NCBI GenBank assembly: GCA_040753795.1
Contig: JBFMDX010000009.1
Span: 92,622-156,621, forward strand
Length of the DNA: 64,000 bases
Origin: Thermodesulfobacteriota bacterium
GTDB lineage: Bacteria; Desulfobacterota; Desulfobacteria; Desulfobacterales; Desulfosudaceae
Reading direction: 5' to 3'
The stretch's first letter is position 1. The number at the start of each line of letters is the position of its first letter. This document shows, piece after piece, positions 33,227 through 42,606 of the stretch. Made by a program: the position numbers and the translations under genes. The notes under the pieces were generated by a model that did no database searches, was not told the origin of the DNA, and saw only the letters and a program-made list of their open reading frames with translations.

Positions 33227-34597
33227 GTGAGCAACAAAAAGGTTTTATTAGCCGAAGAGGACATGCCCCGTCAGTGGTACAATATTCTGGCGGATATTAA
33301 AATGAATCCCCCCCTGGGACCTGACGGAAAACCGATCAGTCCGGATATGCTGGCGCCGGTTTTCCCCATGAACCTGATCGAGCAGGAAGTCAGCTCACAG
33401 CGATGGATCGATATCCCCGATGAGGTGCTGGGTATCCTGAAGATCTGGCGGCCGTCCCCCCTGGTCCGGGCCAGCAACCTGGAAAAATTTCTGGGAACGC
33501 CGGCCAGAATTTATTTTAAAAACGAAAGCGTCAGCCCCCCGGGCAGCCACAAACCCAACACGGCCGTTCCCCAGGCTTATTACAACAAGGAATTCGGCAT
33601 CAAGCGCATGACCACCGAAACCGGCGCCGGCCAGTGGGGCAGCGCCCTGGCCTTTGCCTGCTCCCATTTCGGCATTGAATGCAAAATCTACATGGTCCGG
33701 ATCAGTTTTGACCAGAAACCCTACCGCAAGTCCATGATGTCTGTCTGGGGCGGCAAATGCGTTGCCAGCCCCAGCAACGAGACCAAGGCCGGCCGGGACG
33801 CCCTGGCCAGGGATCCGAACACCCCGGGCAGCCTGGGCATCGCCATCAGCGAGGCCATCGAGGCCGCGGTCAGCGACACCACCGGTAAGACCCGCTACTC
33901 CCTCGGCAGCGTACTCAATCACGTCATGCTCCACCAGACCATCATCGGCCTGGAAGCCAAAAAACAGATGAAAATGATCAACGAATATCCGGATGTCATC
34001 ATCGGCTGCGCCGGGGGCGGCAGCAATTTTGCCGGCATCGCCTTCCCCTTTGTCCTTGACAAAATTAACGGCAAGCACATCGACATCTACCCCGTGGAGC
34101 CCCAGGGATGCCCCACCCTGACCCGGGCGCCGTTCGTGTACGATCACGGCGACACCGCCCGCTACACGCCCCTGCTGCCCATGCACAGCCTGGGCCACGC
34201 CTTTGTTCCGGCGCCATTCCATGCCGGCGGCCTGCGCTACCACGGCATGGCCCCTACTGTCAGCCAGCTGGTCTGCCAGGGTATCCTGGAACCCAGGTCG
34301 GTACCGCAGCTCAAGTCCTACCAGGCCGGCGTCACCTTTGCCCGGACAGAAGGCATCATTCCCGCGCCGGAAACCTGTCACGCCCTGGCCTGCGTCATTG
34401 ATGAAGCCAACAAGGCCAAGGAGGAAGGTAAGGAAAAGGTCATCCTGTTCAACTGGAGCGGCCACGGGCTTCTTGATTTGACCGGTTATGACAAATACTT
34501 TGCGGGCGAGCTGACCGACGTCGAACTTACCGAGAAAGAGATGGCCGCTTCGGAAGCGGTGTTTGCCGAATTTCCCAAACCGCAAATGATAAAATAA
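33227..34597 (+). CDS. TrpB2-type tryptophan synthase beta chain
   Basis: 456 residues of the TrpB2 (TrpB-like) group: an extended N-terminus ([19 protein letters not shown]), [12 protein letters not shown] with the PLP lysine, [20 protein letters not shown] and an insertion near residue 150 typical of the group. There is no trpA nearby, as is common for TrpB2, which can make tryptophan from indole and serine alone or salvage indole. The start is GTG 33227 with an AAGGAG site 7 bases upstream. Confidence 0.9.
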   Translation: MSNKKVLLAEEDMPRQWYNILADIKMNPPLGPDGKPISPDMLAPVFPMNLIEQEVSSQRWIDIPDEVLGILKIWRPSPLVRASNLEKFLGTPARIYFKNESVSPPGSHKPNTAVPQAYYNKEFGIKRMTTETGAGQWGSALAFACSHFGIECKIYMVRISFDQKPYRKSMMSVWGGKCVASPSNETKAGRDALARDPNTPGSLGIAISEAIEAAVSDTTGKTRYSLGSVLNHVMLHQTIIGLEAKKQMKMINEYPDVIIGCAGGGSNFAGIAFPFVLDKINGKHIDIYPVEPQGCPTLTRAPFVYDHGDTARYTPLLPMHSLGHAFVPAPFHAGGLRYHGMAPTVSQLVCQGILEPRSVPQLKSYQAGVTFARTEGIIPAPETCHALACVIDEANKAKEEGKEKVILFNWSGHGLLDLTGYDKYFAGELTDVELTEKEMAASEAVFAEFPKPQMIK

Positions 34598-34612
34598 AAA
34601 AAGGTCGGAAGC

Positions 34613-34891
34613 ATGCCGTCAGAACGGGAACGTCACTGCCCCAGGCTGGGTCACCAGATTCCTTTTGCCTATTGCCTGACCTGCGGTGAGACCGGCGGCC
34701 CCTGCTGGAAAATCGCCGATTGCTGGTGGGAGACCTTCGATATCGTCGGGTATCTCAACGCGCATTACCCGGGGGAAACGGTCGCGGCCCTGATAGACGC
34801 CCGGCCCAAGCCTAAAATCACCAGCATCCTGGAGCTGATTGAACAGGCGAAACAACGCGTTAATAATGATGGAGGTGGAGTTGATCATTGA
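34613..34891 (+). CDS. Small Cys-rich protein between trpB2 and MBL hydrolase
   Basis: 92 residues. Five cysteines lie in the first half (RHCPRLGHQIPFAYC, CGETGGPCWKIADCWW), suggesting a zinc or iron-sulfur site with an aromatic pocket. The C-terminal half is an ordinary helix. It is co-directional and overlaps the start of the MBL gene. The family is not recognised. Confidence 0.6.
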   Translation: MPSERERHCPRLGHQIPFAYCLTCGETGGPCWKIADCWWETFDIVGYLNAHYPGETVAALIDARPKPKITSILELIEQAKQRVNNDGGGVDH

Positions 34892-35507
34892 GAAGATGGA
34901 AGTGGGCCCGATCATGGCCAACTGTTTTATCGTGGGCTGCGAGGAGACCCGGCAGGCCGCGGTCATCGATCCCGGAGACGAGGCGGACCTGATTCTGTAC
35001 CGGCTGGCCGGCAGTAAGCTGACCGTGAAGCATATCATCAATACCCACGGCCACTTTGACCATGTCAGCGCCAACCGGCAACTGAAGCAGGCCACCGGCG
35101 CCGACATCATCATTCACGCGGCCGACGCGCCCATGCTGACGAGCCTGTCGGACATGGCTTCGGCCTTCGGGCTGTCCTGCGACAATTCGCCGCCGCCAGA
35201 CCGGACTGTAGACGAAGGCGATATCATCGCCTTCGGCAATATTGAAATGAAAGTCCTGCACACGCCGGGCCATTCGCCGGGCGGCATTTCGCTGGTGACC
35301 GGCAAGACGGTCTTCGTCGGCGACACGCTCTTTGCCGGCTCCATCGGCCGGACGGATTTTCCCGGCGGCGATTTTGATACCCTCATCTCCGCCATCCGCA
35401 ACAAGCTTTTTCCCCTGGGAGACGATGTCACGGTTTATTGCGGTCACGGGCCGGAGACGACCATTGGCCGGGAAAAACGAACCAACCCCTTCGCGGCAAT
35501 CAGATAA
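34881..35507 (+). CDS. Metallo-beta-lactamase-fold hydrolase (glyoxalase II-like)
   Basis: 208 residues from TTG 34881, chosen because GGAGGTGG lies 5-10 bases upstream and the family usually starts with this strand (IIEKMEVGPIMANCFIV). An ATG at 34896 is the alternative. Metal motifs: THGHFDHVSANRQ, HTPGHSPGGISL, GDTLFAGSIGRTDFPGG and CGHGPETTIGRE. Relatives hydrolyse thioesters such as hydroxyacylglutathione; substrate here is unknown. Confidence 0.88.
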   Translation: MIIEKMEVGPIMANCFIVGCEETRQAAVIDPGDEADLILYRLAGSKLTVKHIINTHGHFDHVSANRQLKQATGADIIIHAADAPMLTSLSDMASAFGLSCDNSPPPDRTVDEGDIIAFGNIEMKVLHTPGHSPGGISLVTGKTVFVGDTLFAGSIGRTDFPGGDFDTLISAIRNKLFPLGDDVTVYCGHGPETTIGREKRTNPFAAIR

Positions 35508-35524
35508 AGGCCGTCGCTAAAACA

Positions 35525-35571
35525 AAAACGTCTCATCCGGGCATTTGTATTTTGCCCGGATGAGACGTTTT
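35525..35571. terminator. Long bidirectional terminator
   Basis: A perfect 19-bp stem (35525-35543 with 35553-35571) whose arms begin AAAACGTCTCA and end TGAGACGTTTT. Flanking A- and T-runs suit both directions. It separates the MBL gene from the convergent FKBP gene. Confidence 0.95.
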
Positions 35572-35601
35572 ATTTTTCAGCCCGCCTCGATAATGGCCGA
35601 T

Positions 35602-36399
35602 TTATTTTTTTGTCTCGGTGGCCGGTTTGGCTTTTTCTGCTTTCTCTTTCGGGTTCACCAGATCCACCGGCGCCTTCTTTTCCTGTTTGACGATTTCCAG
35701 CAGCTCCACATCAAAAACCAGGGTCGCGTTAGGCTCGATCTGCTGACCCATGCCTTGAGGGCCGTAGGCCAGTTCCGTGGGGATGAACAGTTTGTATTTG
35801 CTGCCCACGGGCATGAGCTGGAGCGCTTCAGTCCAGCCGGGAATCACGTTAGCCACCGGAAAGGTCGCCGGCTCGTTACGCTTATAGGAGCTGTCAAACA
35901 CCTTGCCGTCAATGGTAGTGCCTTCATAATTGACTTTGACGGTGTCGGATGCCGCCGGAATCGGACCGGTCCCTTTGGTGACCACCATGTACTGCAACCC
36001 GCTGGCAGTGGTGGTTACGCCCTCTTTTTTGGCATTCTTCTCCAGAAACGCCTTGCCGGCGGCCAGGTTGGCCTCGCCCTTTACTTTTCTCTCCTCCATC
36101 TGCTTGGCCTGCATTCTCTGGGAAAAAGACTGAAGCAGGGTGTTGGCCTCATCTTCGGGGATCATGAGGGGCTTTTCGGTCATCTGGTCTTCAAGGCCTT
36201 TTTTGAGCATGTCCACATTGATTTCTCCCTTGATGTTCAGCAGGGACGCCGCCATCTTGGTGCCGATGATATAGCTGATTTTGTCTTTTTCGGTGGCCAG
36301 CGCGGCTGATTTGTTCTCGGCCGTCACCGTATTTACCTGGCAGTTGAAAACAAACAGACCCAGACAGAAAACAACAATAATACGCTTGGTGATTTTCAC
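35602..36399 (-). CDS. FKBP-type peptidyl-prolyl cis-trans isomerase (FkpA/Mip-like)
   Basis: 265 residues, exported. The N-terminal signal (MKITKRIIVVFCLGLFVF) is followed by a helical dimerisation domain (residues about 35-130) and a C-terminal FKBP domain (VNYEGTTIDGKVFDSSY, VIPGWTEALQLMPVG, FIPTELAYG). Such proteins assist folding in the periplasm. A cysteine at the end of the signal (FVFNC) is not a good lipobox, so soluble export is more likely. The Lys/Glu-rich tail (residues 235-265) is unusual. Confidence 0.93.
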   Translation of the reverse strand: MKITKRIIVVFCLGLFVFNCQVNTVTAENKSAALATEKDKISYIIGTKMAASLLNIKGEINVDMLKKGLEDQMTEKPLMIPEDEANTLLQSFSQRMQAKQMEERKVKGEANLAAGKAFLEKNAKKEGVTTTASGLQYMVVTKGTGPIPAASDTVKVNYEGTTIDGKVFDSSYKRNEPATFPVANVIPGWTEALQLMPVGSKYKLFIPTELAYGPQGMGQQIEPNATLVFDVELLEIVKQEKKAPVDLVNPKEKAEKAKPATETKK

Positions 36400-36544
36400 A
36401 ATGAACTCCTTTCGATTTTCTCTGGTTTATTTACAGGAACAATAGGACTGATTCCTTGTTGAATTGAAACAGGAAGATACCACTCTTGCCGATTTGTTGC
36501 AAATGTTTATTTAAAGTCCGGAACAAATAAATTTATTATATTTG

Positions 36545-36573
36545 TTGACGGATCGGCCCGGCTTGCATATAAA
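36545..36573 (+). promoter_or_regulatory. Promoter for the TPR protein gene
   Basis: TTGACG (36545-36550), 17-base spacer, TATAAA (36568-36573), about 70 bases before the start. Confidence 0.65.
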
Positions 36574-36644
36574 GAACATTCATAAAAGCAGTTATTTACC
36601 TTTTTCTTTTATCAACCGATAAAAATCGCCGGGAGGTGCCTGTG

Positions 36645-37388
36645 GTGAAAATGATTGGTTTTTGGGCCGGTTTGATCGTAATGACGATGATGATACCCGT
36701 TGTGGCCTTAGCCAACCCCCTGCTGGATGAAATGGATGCCTTAAACAAAGCCGGCGGTTATGAGAACCAGAAAAAGGCCATCGAACTGGGTAAAAAAGCG
36801 GTGGAGGCCGAACCGGACAGCTATGAGGCCAACTGGCGGCTGGCACGGTCTTACGCCTATTACACCCACGCCCTCCAGGAGCATTTAGTCCCCGGCTGGG
36901 AGGACGCCTGCCGGAAGGACGCTAAAAAGGGTCTGCGCTATGCCGAGAAAGCCATGCAGCTTGAACCGGAAAAAATTGAAGGCTGTTATTTCTTTGCCTT
37001 CAATGCCGGCATGTACTCGTTCGGCATCAGCATCGTCGGGGCCGTCACGGAAGGGCTCAAGGGAAAAACCCAGAAAAATTTTGAAAAAGTCTACGCCATG
37101 GACAAGAATTTCGAGGAAGGGGACGTAATGATCTCCCTGGCCCGGTTCTGGCACCAGTTGCCCTGGCCCCTGAAAGACATGAAGGAATCGCTCCGTTACT
37201 ACCGTGAATACCAGGCCTCGCCCTTCTGGGGAAAAGATCCGAATACCATGATCCTGGTAGCCGACCTGCTGGCGGACATGGGCGGAGAGGAAAACAAACA
37301 GGAAGCCCGGCAGATCCTGGACACAGCCATGAAGACTTGCGGCGAATACTATCGGAATATCGGTCAGGAAGCGCTAAATAAGTTATAG
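36645..37388 (+). CDS. Exported TPR-like protein (TatT-family type)
   Basis: About 247 residues. GTG 36645 is preferred, since GGGAGG lies 9 bases upstream; GTG 36642 and ATG 36651 are alternatives. A clear signal peptide (IGFWAGLIVMTMMIPVVALA) ends before NPLLDE. The rest is helical repeats (AIELGKKAVEAEPDSYEANWRL, GLRYAEKAMQLEPEK) like the TRAP-transporter-associated TatT family. No TRAP genes are adjacent, so its partner is unknown. Confidence 0.75.
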   Translation: MKMIGFWAGLIVMTMMIPVVALANPLLDEMDALNKAGGYENQKKAIELGKKAVEAEPDSYEANWRLARSYAYYTHALQEHLVPGWEDACRKDAKKGLRYAEKAMQLEPEKIEGCYFFAFNAGMYSFGISIVGAVTEGLKGKTQKNFEKVYAMDKNFEEGDVMISLARFWHQLPWPLKDMKESLRYYREYQASPFWGKDPNTMILVADLLADMGGEENKQEARQILDTAMKTCGEYYRNIGQEALNKL

Positions 37389-37431
37389 GCTCCGGTTCTT
37401 CTTCAACCCAGCTGATGAGCAGGATTCCAAG

Positions 37432-37463
37432 GGCCGAGGGGTCAAGTGAACGACCCCTCGGCC
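37432..37463. terminator. Bidirectional hairpin built from GGGGTC octamers
   Basis: GGCCGAGGGGTC (37432-37443) pairs perfectly with GACCCCTCGGCC (37452-37463), loop of 8. It separates the TPR gene from the convergent DUF748 gene. The arms contain the GAGGGGTC unit of the dispersed octamer family. Confidence 0.75.
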
Positions 37464-37466
37464 TCT

Positions 37467-40400
37467 TTATTTAAGCCGCACATCCACGCGGCTGTTGCCG
37501 ACACCCTTAATGGCTTCCGGTTTCAAAAAAGACGCCTCCACCACGAACACCCGGGCCGGTTCGACTTTTCCGGAAGCCAGAATCCGGTCCCGTATCCGGC
37601 GCGCCCGCTGGTCGGCCAGCGTTTTCAATTGATCGTCATCCACCTGGATATGCTGACGCATCAATGTCTCTATTTCCGCAGAGGGGATTCTGCTGTCCAG
37701 GCCGAGTACGTTCTTCTGCTTGTCAAACGGCTCAAGCTTGTATGCCTGCCAGAGATACTCCTCGAACTCCTCCGGGGCAATAAGAACGTTGTCCACGGCT
37801 GTAGCCCGCGCCTCCGCCGGCGGCATGGCGGCGTGCTTGACGGCCTTGAGCTTTTTTAAGAACGCCATATCGGCCAAAGCCTGCCGGTCCTTCTCTCCAT
37901 CCACGAAACCGTTCAGTTCAATGGCCAGCTTCGGCCGGTCGTAGAGCAGATCCACCAGTTTGTCGACAACAGGGCCGGTCGCTTCCGGGATATCGGCGCT
38001 GCCGTATGCAAACTCCAGATGGCTGGGATCGGCTCCGCCCATGACGGCGCCGACCAGGGAGAAGGGTGAAGTGGCGGCCTTGACGACGATATTGGTAAAG
38101 GCCTGGAGAATGATCCGGCCCAGACTGAACTTGGGATCGTTCAGGTCTCCTGAAACCGGGACATCCAGCACGATTTTCCCCTGGCGGTCCCGCAGCAGGG
38201 AAATGGCCAGCCCCACCGGAAGATCAGCGGCGTCGGGGCTGTCCACCGTTTTTCCCAGTTCCAGCTGATCGATAAAAATATGGTTTTCCCCGGTCATTTT
38301 CCGGTCCTTGACAATGTAGCCCAGATCGGTGAACAGTTTGCCTTTGGCAATATCACGGCCGATATATCTGCCGGAATAAGGACTCACCCCGCTGAGTTCC
38401 AGGTTTTCCACCTTGAGAAGAAGATCGGCATAGAGATCCCGGGACAGAGGGCTGATGCGGCCGGACAGGTTCAGCGGTGTCTGGTTGTCAAGCAATCCCG
38501 AAAAGAGAACCTCGGCGACCTGATCCGGACGGGAAGAAACACCGGAGACCTCCAGGTTGGCTTTGGACAACCCGGCCTGAAAAAGCCGGCCTGAAGAAAG
38601 ATCGGAAAACCGCAGACGGCCATCCGCCAGGACAATTTTTCCAATGTCAACCGATACGGATTTGCCTGCGGATTCCGGCGATGGATCGGCTTTGAATTCA
38701 GTGGTGCCGGTGCCTGCCTCATCTTTTCCGGCCGTACGGGCAAGGTTTAGCTTTCCTCCGGCGTCAATCGCCACCTCGGCTGACGGGCGGATGAGCCGGA
38801 TATCGCCTACTTCGAGCGCTGCCGGATGGTTGCCGGCCCTGACGGCGTTCAGTTCCAGGCCGTCAAAGGCTACCAGCGGTCCGCCCTTTTGCCTGTCAAT
38901 GGACTTGAAGTCACGGATGGCGGCCTGCCCCTGGAATGTGGCCGCAAGATCTTTGCCCTGGACTGGCGCCAGCGATACATCACCCTGGAGAAACGCTTCT
39001 CCGCCGGTTATCTCTCCGGGAACATAATCGGCCAGAAACGGATAAAGGCCGGGCAGGCCCAGGTGGTCCAGTCCGACCGCCAGACCGGCCGACAACGGCG
39101 ATAGGCCCACACCACCCTTGACCGTCAGCAGGCCGCTTTCATTGAGACGGCAGGAAAAATCCACCTGGCCGGTGTTGTCCCGACGCGTGGAGAAATCCGT
39201 CACGGCGGCCCGGATTTGATCGACGACCGCGCCGGCGCTGTTGCCCGGCAGCAGGCCTTCGGCCCGAACCTGATAGTTGTCCAGAGACAGGGTGCTCAAC
39301 GAGACCACCCAGGACGGAGACGCTTCTTCCGGGGTCGAATCCTCGCCGACTGGTTCTTCTGTGATGGGCTCCGCCGCCGGACCGGACAGGGCCTGCAGAT
39401 TCAACGTCCCGTCCTTCAGCCGATTGACCCGCAGGCGGCCGTCGGCCGTGCGGACCGCGCCGATGGTAATATCCCTTTTGCCGGTATCCACCGCAACCGC
39501 ATCCACCTCCAGCAGCGGCAGACCGATTATCTCGCCGGGCGAAGGCCCGTCAGCCGTTTCAGACCCGTCTCCGTCGGATAATGAAACGACGGCATCGGCC
39601 AGACGGAACGCATCGACCCGAATCTTCATCGGCGAATCACTTTCTGGTCTATCCTGGACCTGATCTTCTTCCGCCGGAGCGCCGGTTCCGGCATCGGCCG
39701 GCGGCGGCAGAATGTTCAGTCTTCCGGACGCATCCCGTACCAGATGAATTTTCGGCCCTTCCAGTTCAACGGCGGAAAGATGAATGTCACCGCCGAGGAT
39801 ACCCGACGGCGACAGGCCGATTCCCAACCGGTCCAGTTCAAGCAGCGGGCGGTCTTCAGCATCCGTCGCCTTCAGGCCTTTTAATTCCGTGCGGCCGCTC
39901 AGCCGCAAAGCCGTCTCGGGGGTATTAATAAATGAAATCGTCAGGTTGGCATCCAGGGTGCCGTTTTTGATCGTAACGGGCAGGGCCGCGGGAACATAAT
40001 CCAGGTAATAAGGCAGGTCCAGTTCCTTTAGCTCCAGGTTAAAATTCGTTTCCAGGCTATGGTGAAACGGCTTGGTCTTGCCTTCCAGGGAAAACGGCCG
40101 GCCGTCGATGTCGGCCGAAAACCGGGGCAGAACAAAAACCTCCGCGGCCTTGCCGATGGTAGAGATAAAAGGGACGCCCACATTCAGGTGTTCCAACCGG
40201 TGGATTTTGCCTTTGCTCTCATCCTTGAAGACAACATCGCCTTCTACAATTTCGATATTGGCCAGGGAGAACGCAAACAGGGACGCTTCTGAATCCGCTT
40301 TCTGCGGCTCCGGGACGGAAGACGGCTCTTCTTTGGCGGGCTGAATCAGGTCTGAAAAATTAAAAGCGCCCCGCTCGTCCCGGAAAAGACGGACAACCGG

Positions 40401-40730
40401 TTTGTCCAGGCGGGCCTGGCTGACCACCGGCGCCGCTCGAAACAGGGACCGCCACTCCAGATTGACAAACAGGGACTGAAAAGCGGCCATGTCGTCAACG
40501 GAATCTTTCTGCTTTACGGAGAAATTTTCAACCGCCAGGGTCAGGGTAAAGGGGTTGAAGCGCACCTTCCCTATGGCGACTTTCCGGTCTATCGCCTGGG
40601 AAAGCTTGCTGACCGTAGTGTTCCGGGCAACAAGGGGAATAATGAAAAACCCGGTAAAGACGTAAATCGCCAGCAGCCCGGTGATTGCCAGCAGCCATTT
40701 CCGGCGACGACTCAGATTGTGGATCATCAT
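37467..40730 (-). CDS. DUF748/AsmA-like envelope protein, 1087 aa
   Basis: An N-terminal membrane anchor (WLLAITGLLAIYVFTGFFIIPLVA) is followed by a very long beta-rich periplasmic region with repeated AsmA/DUF748 units: RFNPFTLTLAVENFSVKQ at the start, then LSGVSPYSGRYIGRDIAKG and VPVSGDLNDPKFSLG near residues 800-890. The C-terminal 200 residues have an OmpA-like look (VDKLVDLLYDRPKLAIELNGF). AsmA-like proteins are thought to bridge lipids between membranes. It starts 8 bases after an MBL gene and is probably co-transcribed. Confidence 0.88.
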   Translation of the reverse strand: MMIHNLSRRRKWLLAITGLLAIYVFTGFFIIPLVARNTTVSKLSQAIDRKVAIGKVRFNPFTLTLAVENFSVKQKDSVDDMAAFQSLFVNLEWRSLFRAAPVVSQARLDKPVVRLFRDERGAFNFSDLIQPAKEEPSSVPEPQKADSEASLFAFSLANIEIVEGDVVFKDESKGKIHRLEHLNVGVPFISTIGKAAEVFVLPRFSADIDGRPFSLEGKTKPFHHSLETNFNLELKELDLPYYLDYVPAALPVTIKNGTLDANLTISFINTPETALRLSGRTELKGLKATDAEDRPLLELDRLGIGLSPSGILGGDIHLSAVELEGPKIHLVRDASGRLNILPPPADAGTGAPAEEDQVQDRPESDSPMKIRVDAFRLADAVVSLSDGDGSETADGPSPGEIIGLPLLEVDAVAVDTGKRDITIGAVRTADGRLRVNRLKDGTLNLQALSGPAAEPITEEPVGEDSTPEEASPSWVVSLSTLSLDNYQVRAEGLLPGNSAGAVVDQIRAAVTDFSTRRDNTGQVDFSCRLNESGLLTVKGGVGLSPLSAGLAVGLDHLGLPGLYPFLADYVPGEITGGEAFLQGDVSLAPVQGKDLAATFQGQAAIRDFKSIDRQKGGPLVAFDGLELNAVRAGNHPAALEVGDIRLIRPSAEVAIDAGGKLNLARTAGKDEAGTGTTEFKADPSPESAGKSVSVDIGKIVLADGRLRFSDLSSGRLFQAGLSKANLEVSGVSSRPDQVAEVLFSGLLDNQTPLNLSGRISPLSRDLYADLLLKVENLELSGVSPYSGRYIGRDIAKGKLFTDLGYIVKDRKMTGENHIFIDQLELGKTVDSPDAADLPVGLAISLLRDRQGKIVLDVPVSGDLNDPKFSLGRIILQAFTNIVVKAATSPFSLVGAVMGGADPSHLEFAYGSADIPEATGPVVDKLVDLLYDRPKLAIELNGFVDGEKDRQALADMAFLKKLKAVKHAAMPPAEARATAVDNVLIAPEEFEEYLWQAYKLEPFDKQKNVLGLDSRIPSAEIETLMRQHIQVDDDQLKTLADQRARRIRDRILASGKVEPARVFVVEASFLKPEAIKGVGNSRVDVRLK

Positions 40731-40738
40731 TGATTGCC

Positions 40739-41551
40739 TTATCTGTTCCGCAGTCTCGAAAATTCCGAGGGATCATGGGTGCAGCAGGTTTCGACTTCGC
40801 CTTTGTGGCGGTTGACCACCTGCCACAGGGCGCGCATCTGCTTCATGGCCCGGCCGTGGTCGATGTGCGCGAACCATTCAAAGGCGATAAACCCCGGCGT
40901 ACACCCGCCGGCCTCTGCCATGCGGCGTTCATGGTAATAGGCGTCACCGGCGTGCAGCAGCCACCGTTCCGGCGTCCGGATGGCCACGCCGCAATGCCCC
41001 CGGGTATGTCCGGGCAGTGGCACCAGCACGATCTCTTCCGGCAGCCGATCGGTATCCCGGACGCAGGGCAGGCCGAACCAGTCATCATTGCCGGGCATTT
41101 CATGAACCACCCAGCGGGGGGAGTGGGCAAAGTGGCAGCGCCGGTAGCGCTCCTTTTCCCGGAAGGTCGTCGGGTGGGTGGCCGCCTCGTATTCCGGCCT
41201 CAGCACATGGACCTCGGCCCGGGGAAAATCAGGCAGCCCGCCGGCATGGTCCAGGTCCAGGTGAGTGATCAGAATATGCCGCACATCTTCGGTTTTGTAG
41301 CCCAATGCTTTGACCTGCTCGGCGGCCGTGTCTTGAACATCGGCTTTCATATTCAGCAGAAACCGCATGGGCCCCAGTCGCCGGGGGTCTTTCATGTCGG
41401 CGATGCCGACGCCGGCGTCAACCAGGATCAGCTCTCTGCCCGTATTGATCAGCAGGCAGTGACAGACGATCAGGGCCGGGCTCTGGTTGAGCAGCGCGCC
41501 GCCCATGGGCCTCATGGTGCCGCAGTTTAAATGATGTATTTTCATGGGCAT
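40739..41551 (-). CDS. Metallo-beta-lactamase-fold hydrolase
   Basis: About 270 residues from ATG 41551 (MPMKIHHLNCGTMRPMGG). A longer ORF would add 25 residues of unlikely composition. The metal site is THLDLDHAGGLPDF (HxDxDH) with further ligands in PLPGHTRGHCGV and LLHAGDAYYH. It resembles lactonase/AHL-hydrolase-like MBL proteins; substrate unknown. It precedes the DUF748 gene on the same strand. Confidence 0.88.
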   Translation of the reverse strand: MPMKIHHLNCGTMRPMGGALLNQSPALIVCHCLLINTGRELILVDAGVGIADMKDPRRLGPMRFLLNMKADVQDTAAEQVKALGYKTEDVRHILITHLDLDHAGGLPDFPRAEVHVLRPEYEAATHPTTFREKERYRRCHFAHSPRWVVHEMPGNDDWFGLPCVRDTDRLPEEIVLVPLPGHTRGHCGVAIRTPERWLLHAGDAYYHERRMAEAGGCTPGFIAFEWFAHIDHGRAMKQMRALWQVVNRHKGEVETCCTHDPSEFSRLRNR

Positions 41552-41797
41552 GTCCTTTTCGTTAAGGGAAAATCCGGTTGCGAACCGACACCAGCCTGGC
41601 CATCTCGTCGTTCTGTATATGAGCACAAGGAGCGGATTTCATGCTTTCCATTGGGGGCAGGTCAAGGCAGAGCTGCCTTCCTCGATTTTTGTCTTATCAG
41701 AATCGTCTTCGCGTAACAAGTTTTTGATGGACGCAGGCATTTGTTGCTCAAGCCCGGCGGATTGACTAACAAAAAGTGATGGGGAAGAATATAGCAT

Positions 41798-42007
41798 GCG
41801 GTTTTGCCAAAAGCATGTTTGTTCGCGCCGTGACCCTTTTGGGGCCGGCTGGCATCATCCGCGGCGTTTCTCGAACTCGGGCTGCGCTGGATAATCTGAA
41901 AGACCTGCCACCACCCTCGGACAGCGAGAAACGCTTTTCGCGGCTGACGCCACCCGGCTATTTCCCAAAAGGCTCAAAGGCGCTCACAATCACACTTTTG
42001 GCAAAGC
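41798..42007. mobile_element. Palindromic MITE-like element, about 210 bp
   Basis: The outer arms 41798-41844 and 41964-42007 are imperfect inverted repeats (TTTTGCCAAAAG against CTTTTGGCAAAG, and CCCTTTTGGG against CCCAAAAGG). Inner arms GCGTTTCTCG (41864-41873) and CGAGAAACGC (41925-41934) are perfect. The whole can fold into one long hairpin. No protein is encoded. The arms share TTGTGAGCG and TTTTGGG boxes with the repeats around HigBA. The remaining sequence 41552-41797 and 42008-42219 holds nothing I can recognise. Confidence 0.6.
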
Positions 42008-42219
42008 CCGGCAGCCCTGGTACTACTTTTCAGTTAGCTGAAACCCACCGAATAGCGGATAACCCCAGAACTACTTCGAGTCCATTTTGGAACCTCGGGC
42101 AAAATAGCTCCGTAATATTACACAATATAGATGGCTATAAGCCTTCCTGTCTCTTTTAGATGGTAAAGGAGCCCTCTGTAGTTGGTCCAAATAGTGTACG
42201 GTATCACCTGTCGAATATC

Positions 42220-42274
42220 AAACTGGCCGCATTCGGGAAAGGGGTTTTTGTGAGCGACCTGCGGGCATTTTGGG
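42220..42274. repeat. 55-bp direct repeat, copy 1 (beside higA)
   Basis: 53 of 55 bases match 42985-43039. It contains the shared boxes TTTTTGTGAGCGACC and GGGCATTTTGGG. It lies 10 bases beyond the higA stop, so the toxin-antitoxin module sits between the two copies. Confidence 0.85.
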
Positions 42275-42284
42275 AGAAAGCCTA

Positions 42285-42596
42285 TTATGCGGAGGCTTCA
42301 TGGATCGGCCGGGCCCGTCCAATCTTTTCCATTCGTTTGGGCGAATGCAGGGCGGCCCACAGGTCATTCCGCTGCTGCAGATTGAGCCAGAAGTCCGGCG
42401 TCGTACCGAATACCCTAGCCAGCATCAACGCCGTGTCAACGGTGATGGACCGTTTGCCCGTGCAAAGTTCGTTAACCGTCCGCCGGCTGACATTCATGGC
42501 GGAAGCCAACTGCCCCTGCGTAATACCCAACGGCAACAGAAATTCCTCGGTTATCATTTCACCGACACTGACCGGTCGTCGTTTGGTCGCAATCAT
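42285..42596 (-). CDS. higA: HigA-type antitoxin
   Basis: 103 residues, XRE helix-turn-helix of the HigA/VapI group: SVGEMITEEFLLPLGITQGQ, LASAMNVSRRTVNELCTGKR, then RVFGTTPDFWLNLQQRNDLW, which is the HigA hallmark. It neutralises HigB and represses the operon. It follows higB by 10 bases, the usual toxin-first order for this family. Confidence 0.92.
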   Translation of the reverse strand: MIATKRRPVSVGEMITEEFLLPLGITQGQLASAMNVSRRTVNELCTGKRSITVDTALMLARVFGTTPDFWLNLQQRNDLWAALHSPKRMEKIGRARPIHEASA

Positions 42597-42606
42597 TTTA
42601 CACCTC

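Noticed and set aside
41776..42159. Plus-strand ORF of 127 aa
   Set aside because: Lies over the palindromic element; its open frame follows from the repeat sequence, not from coding constraint.
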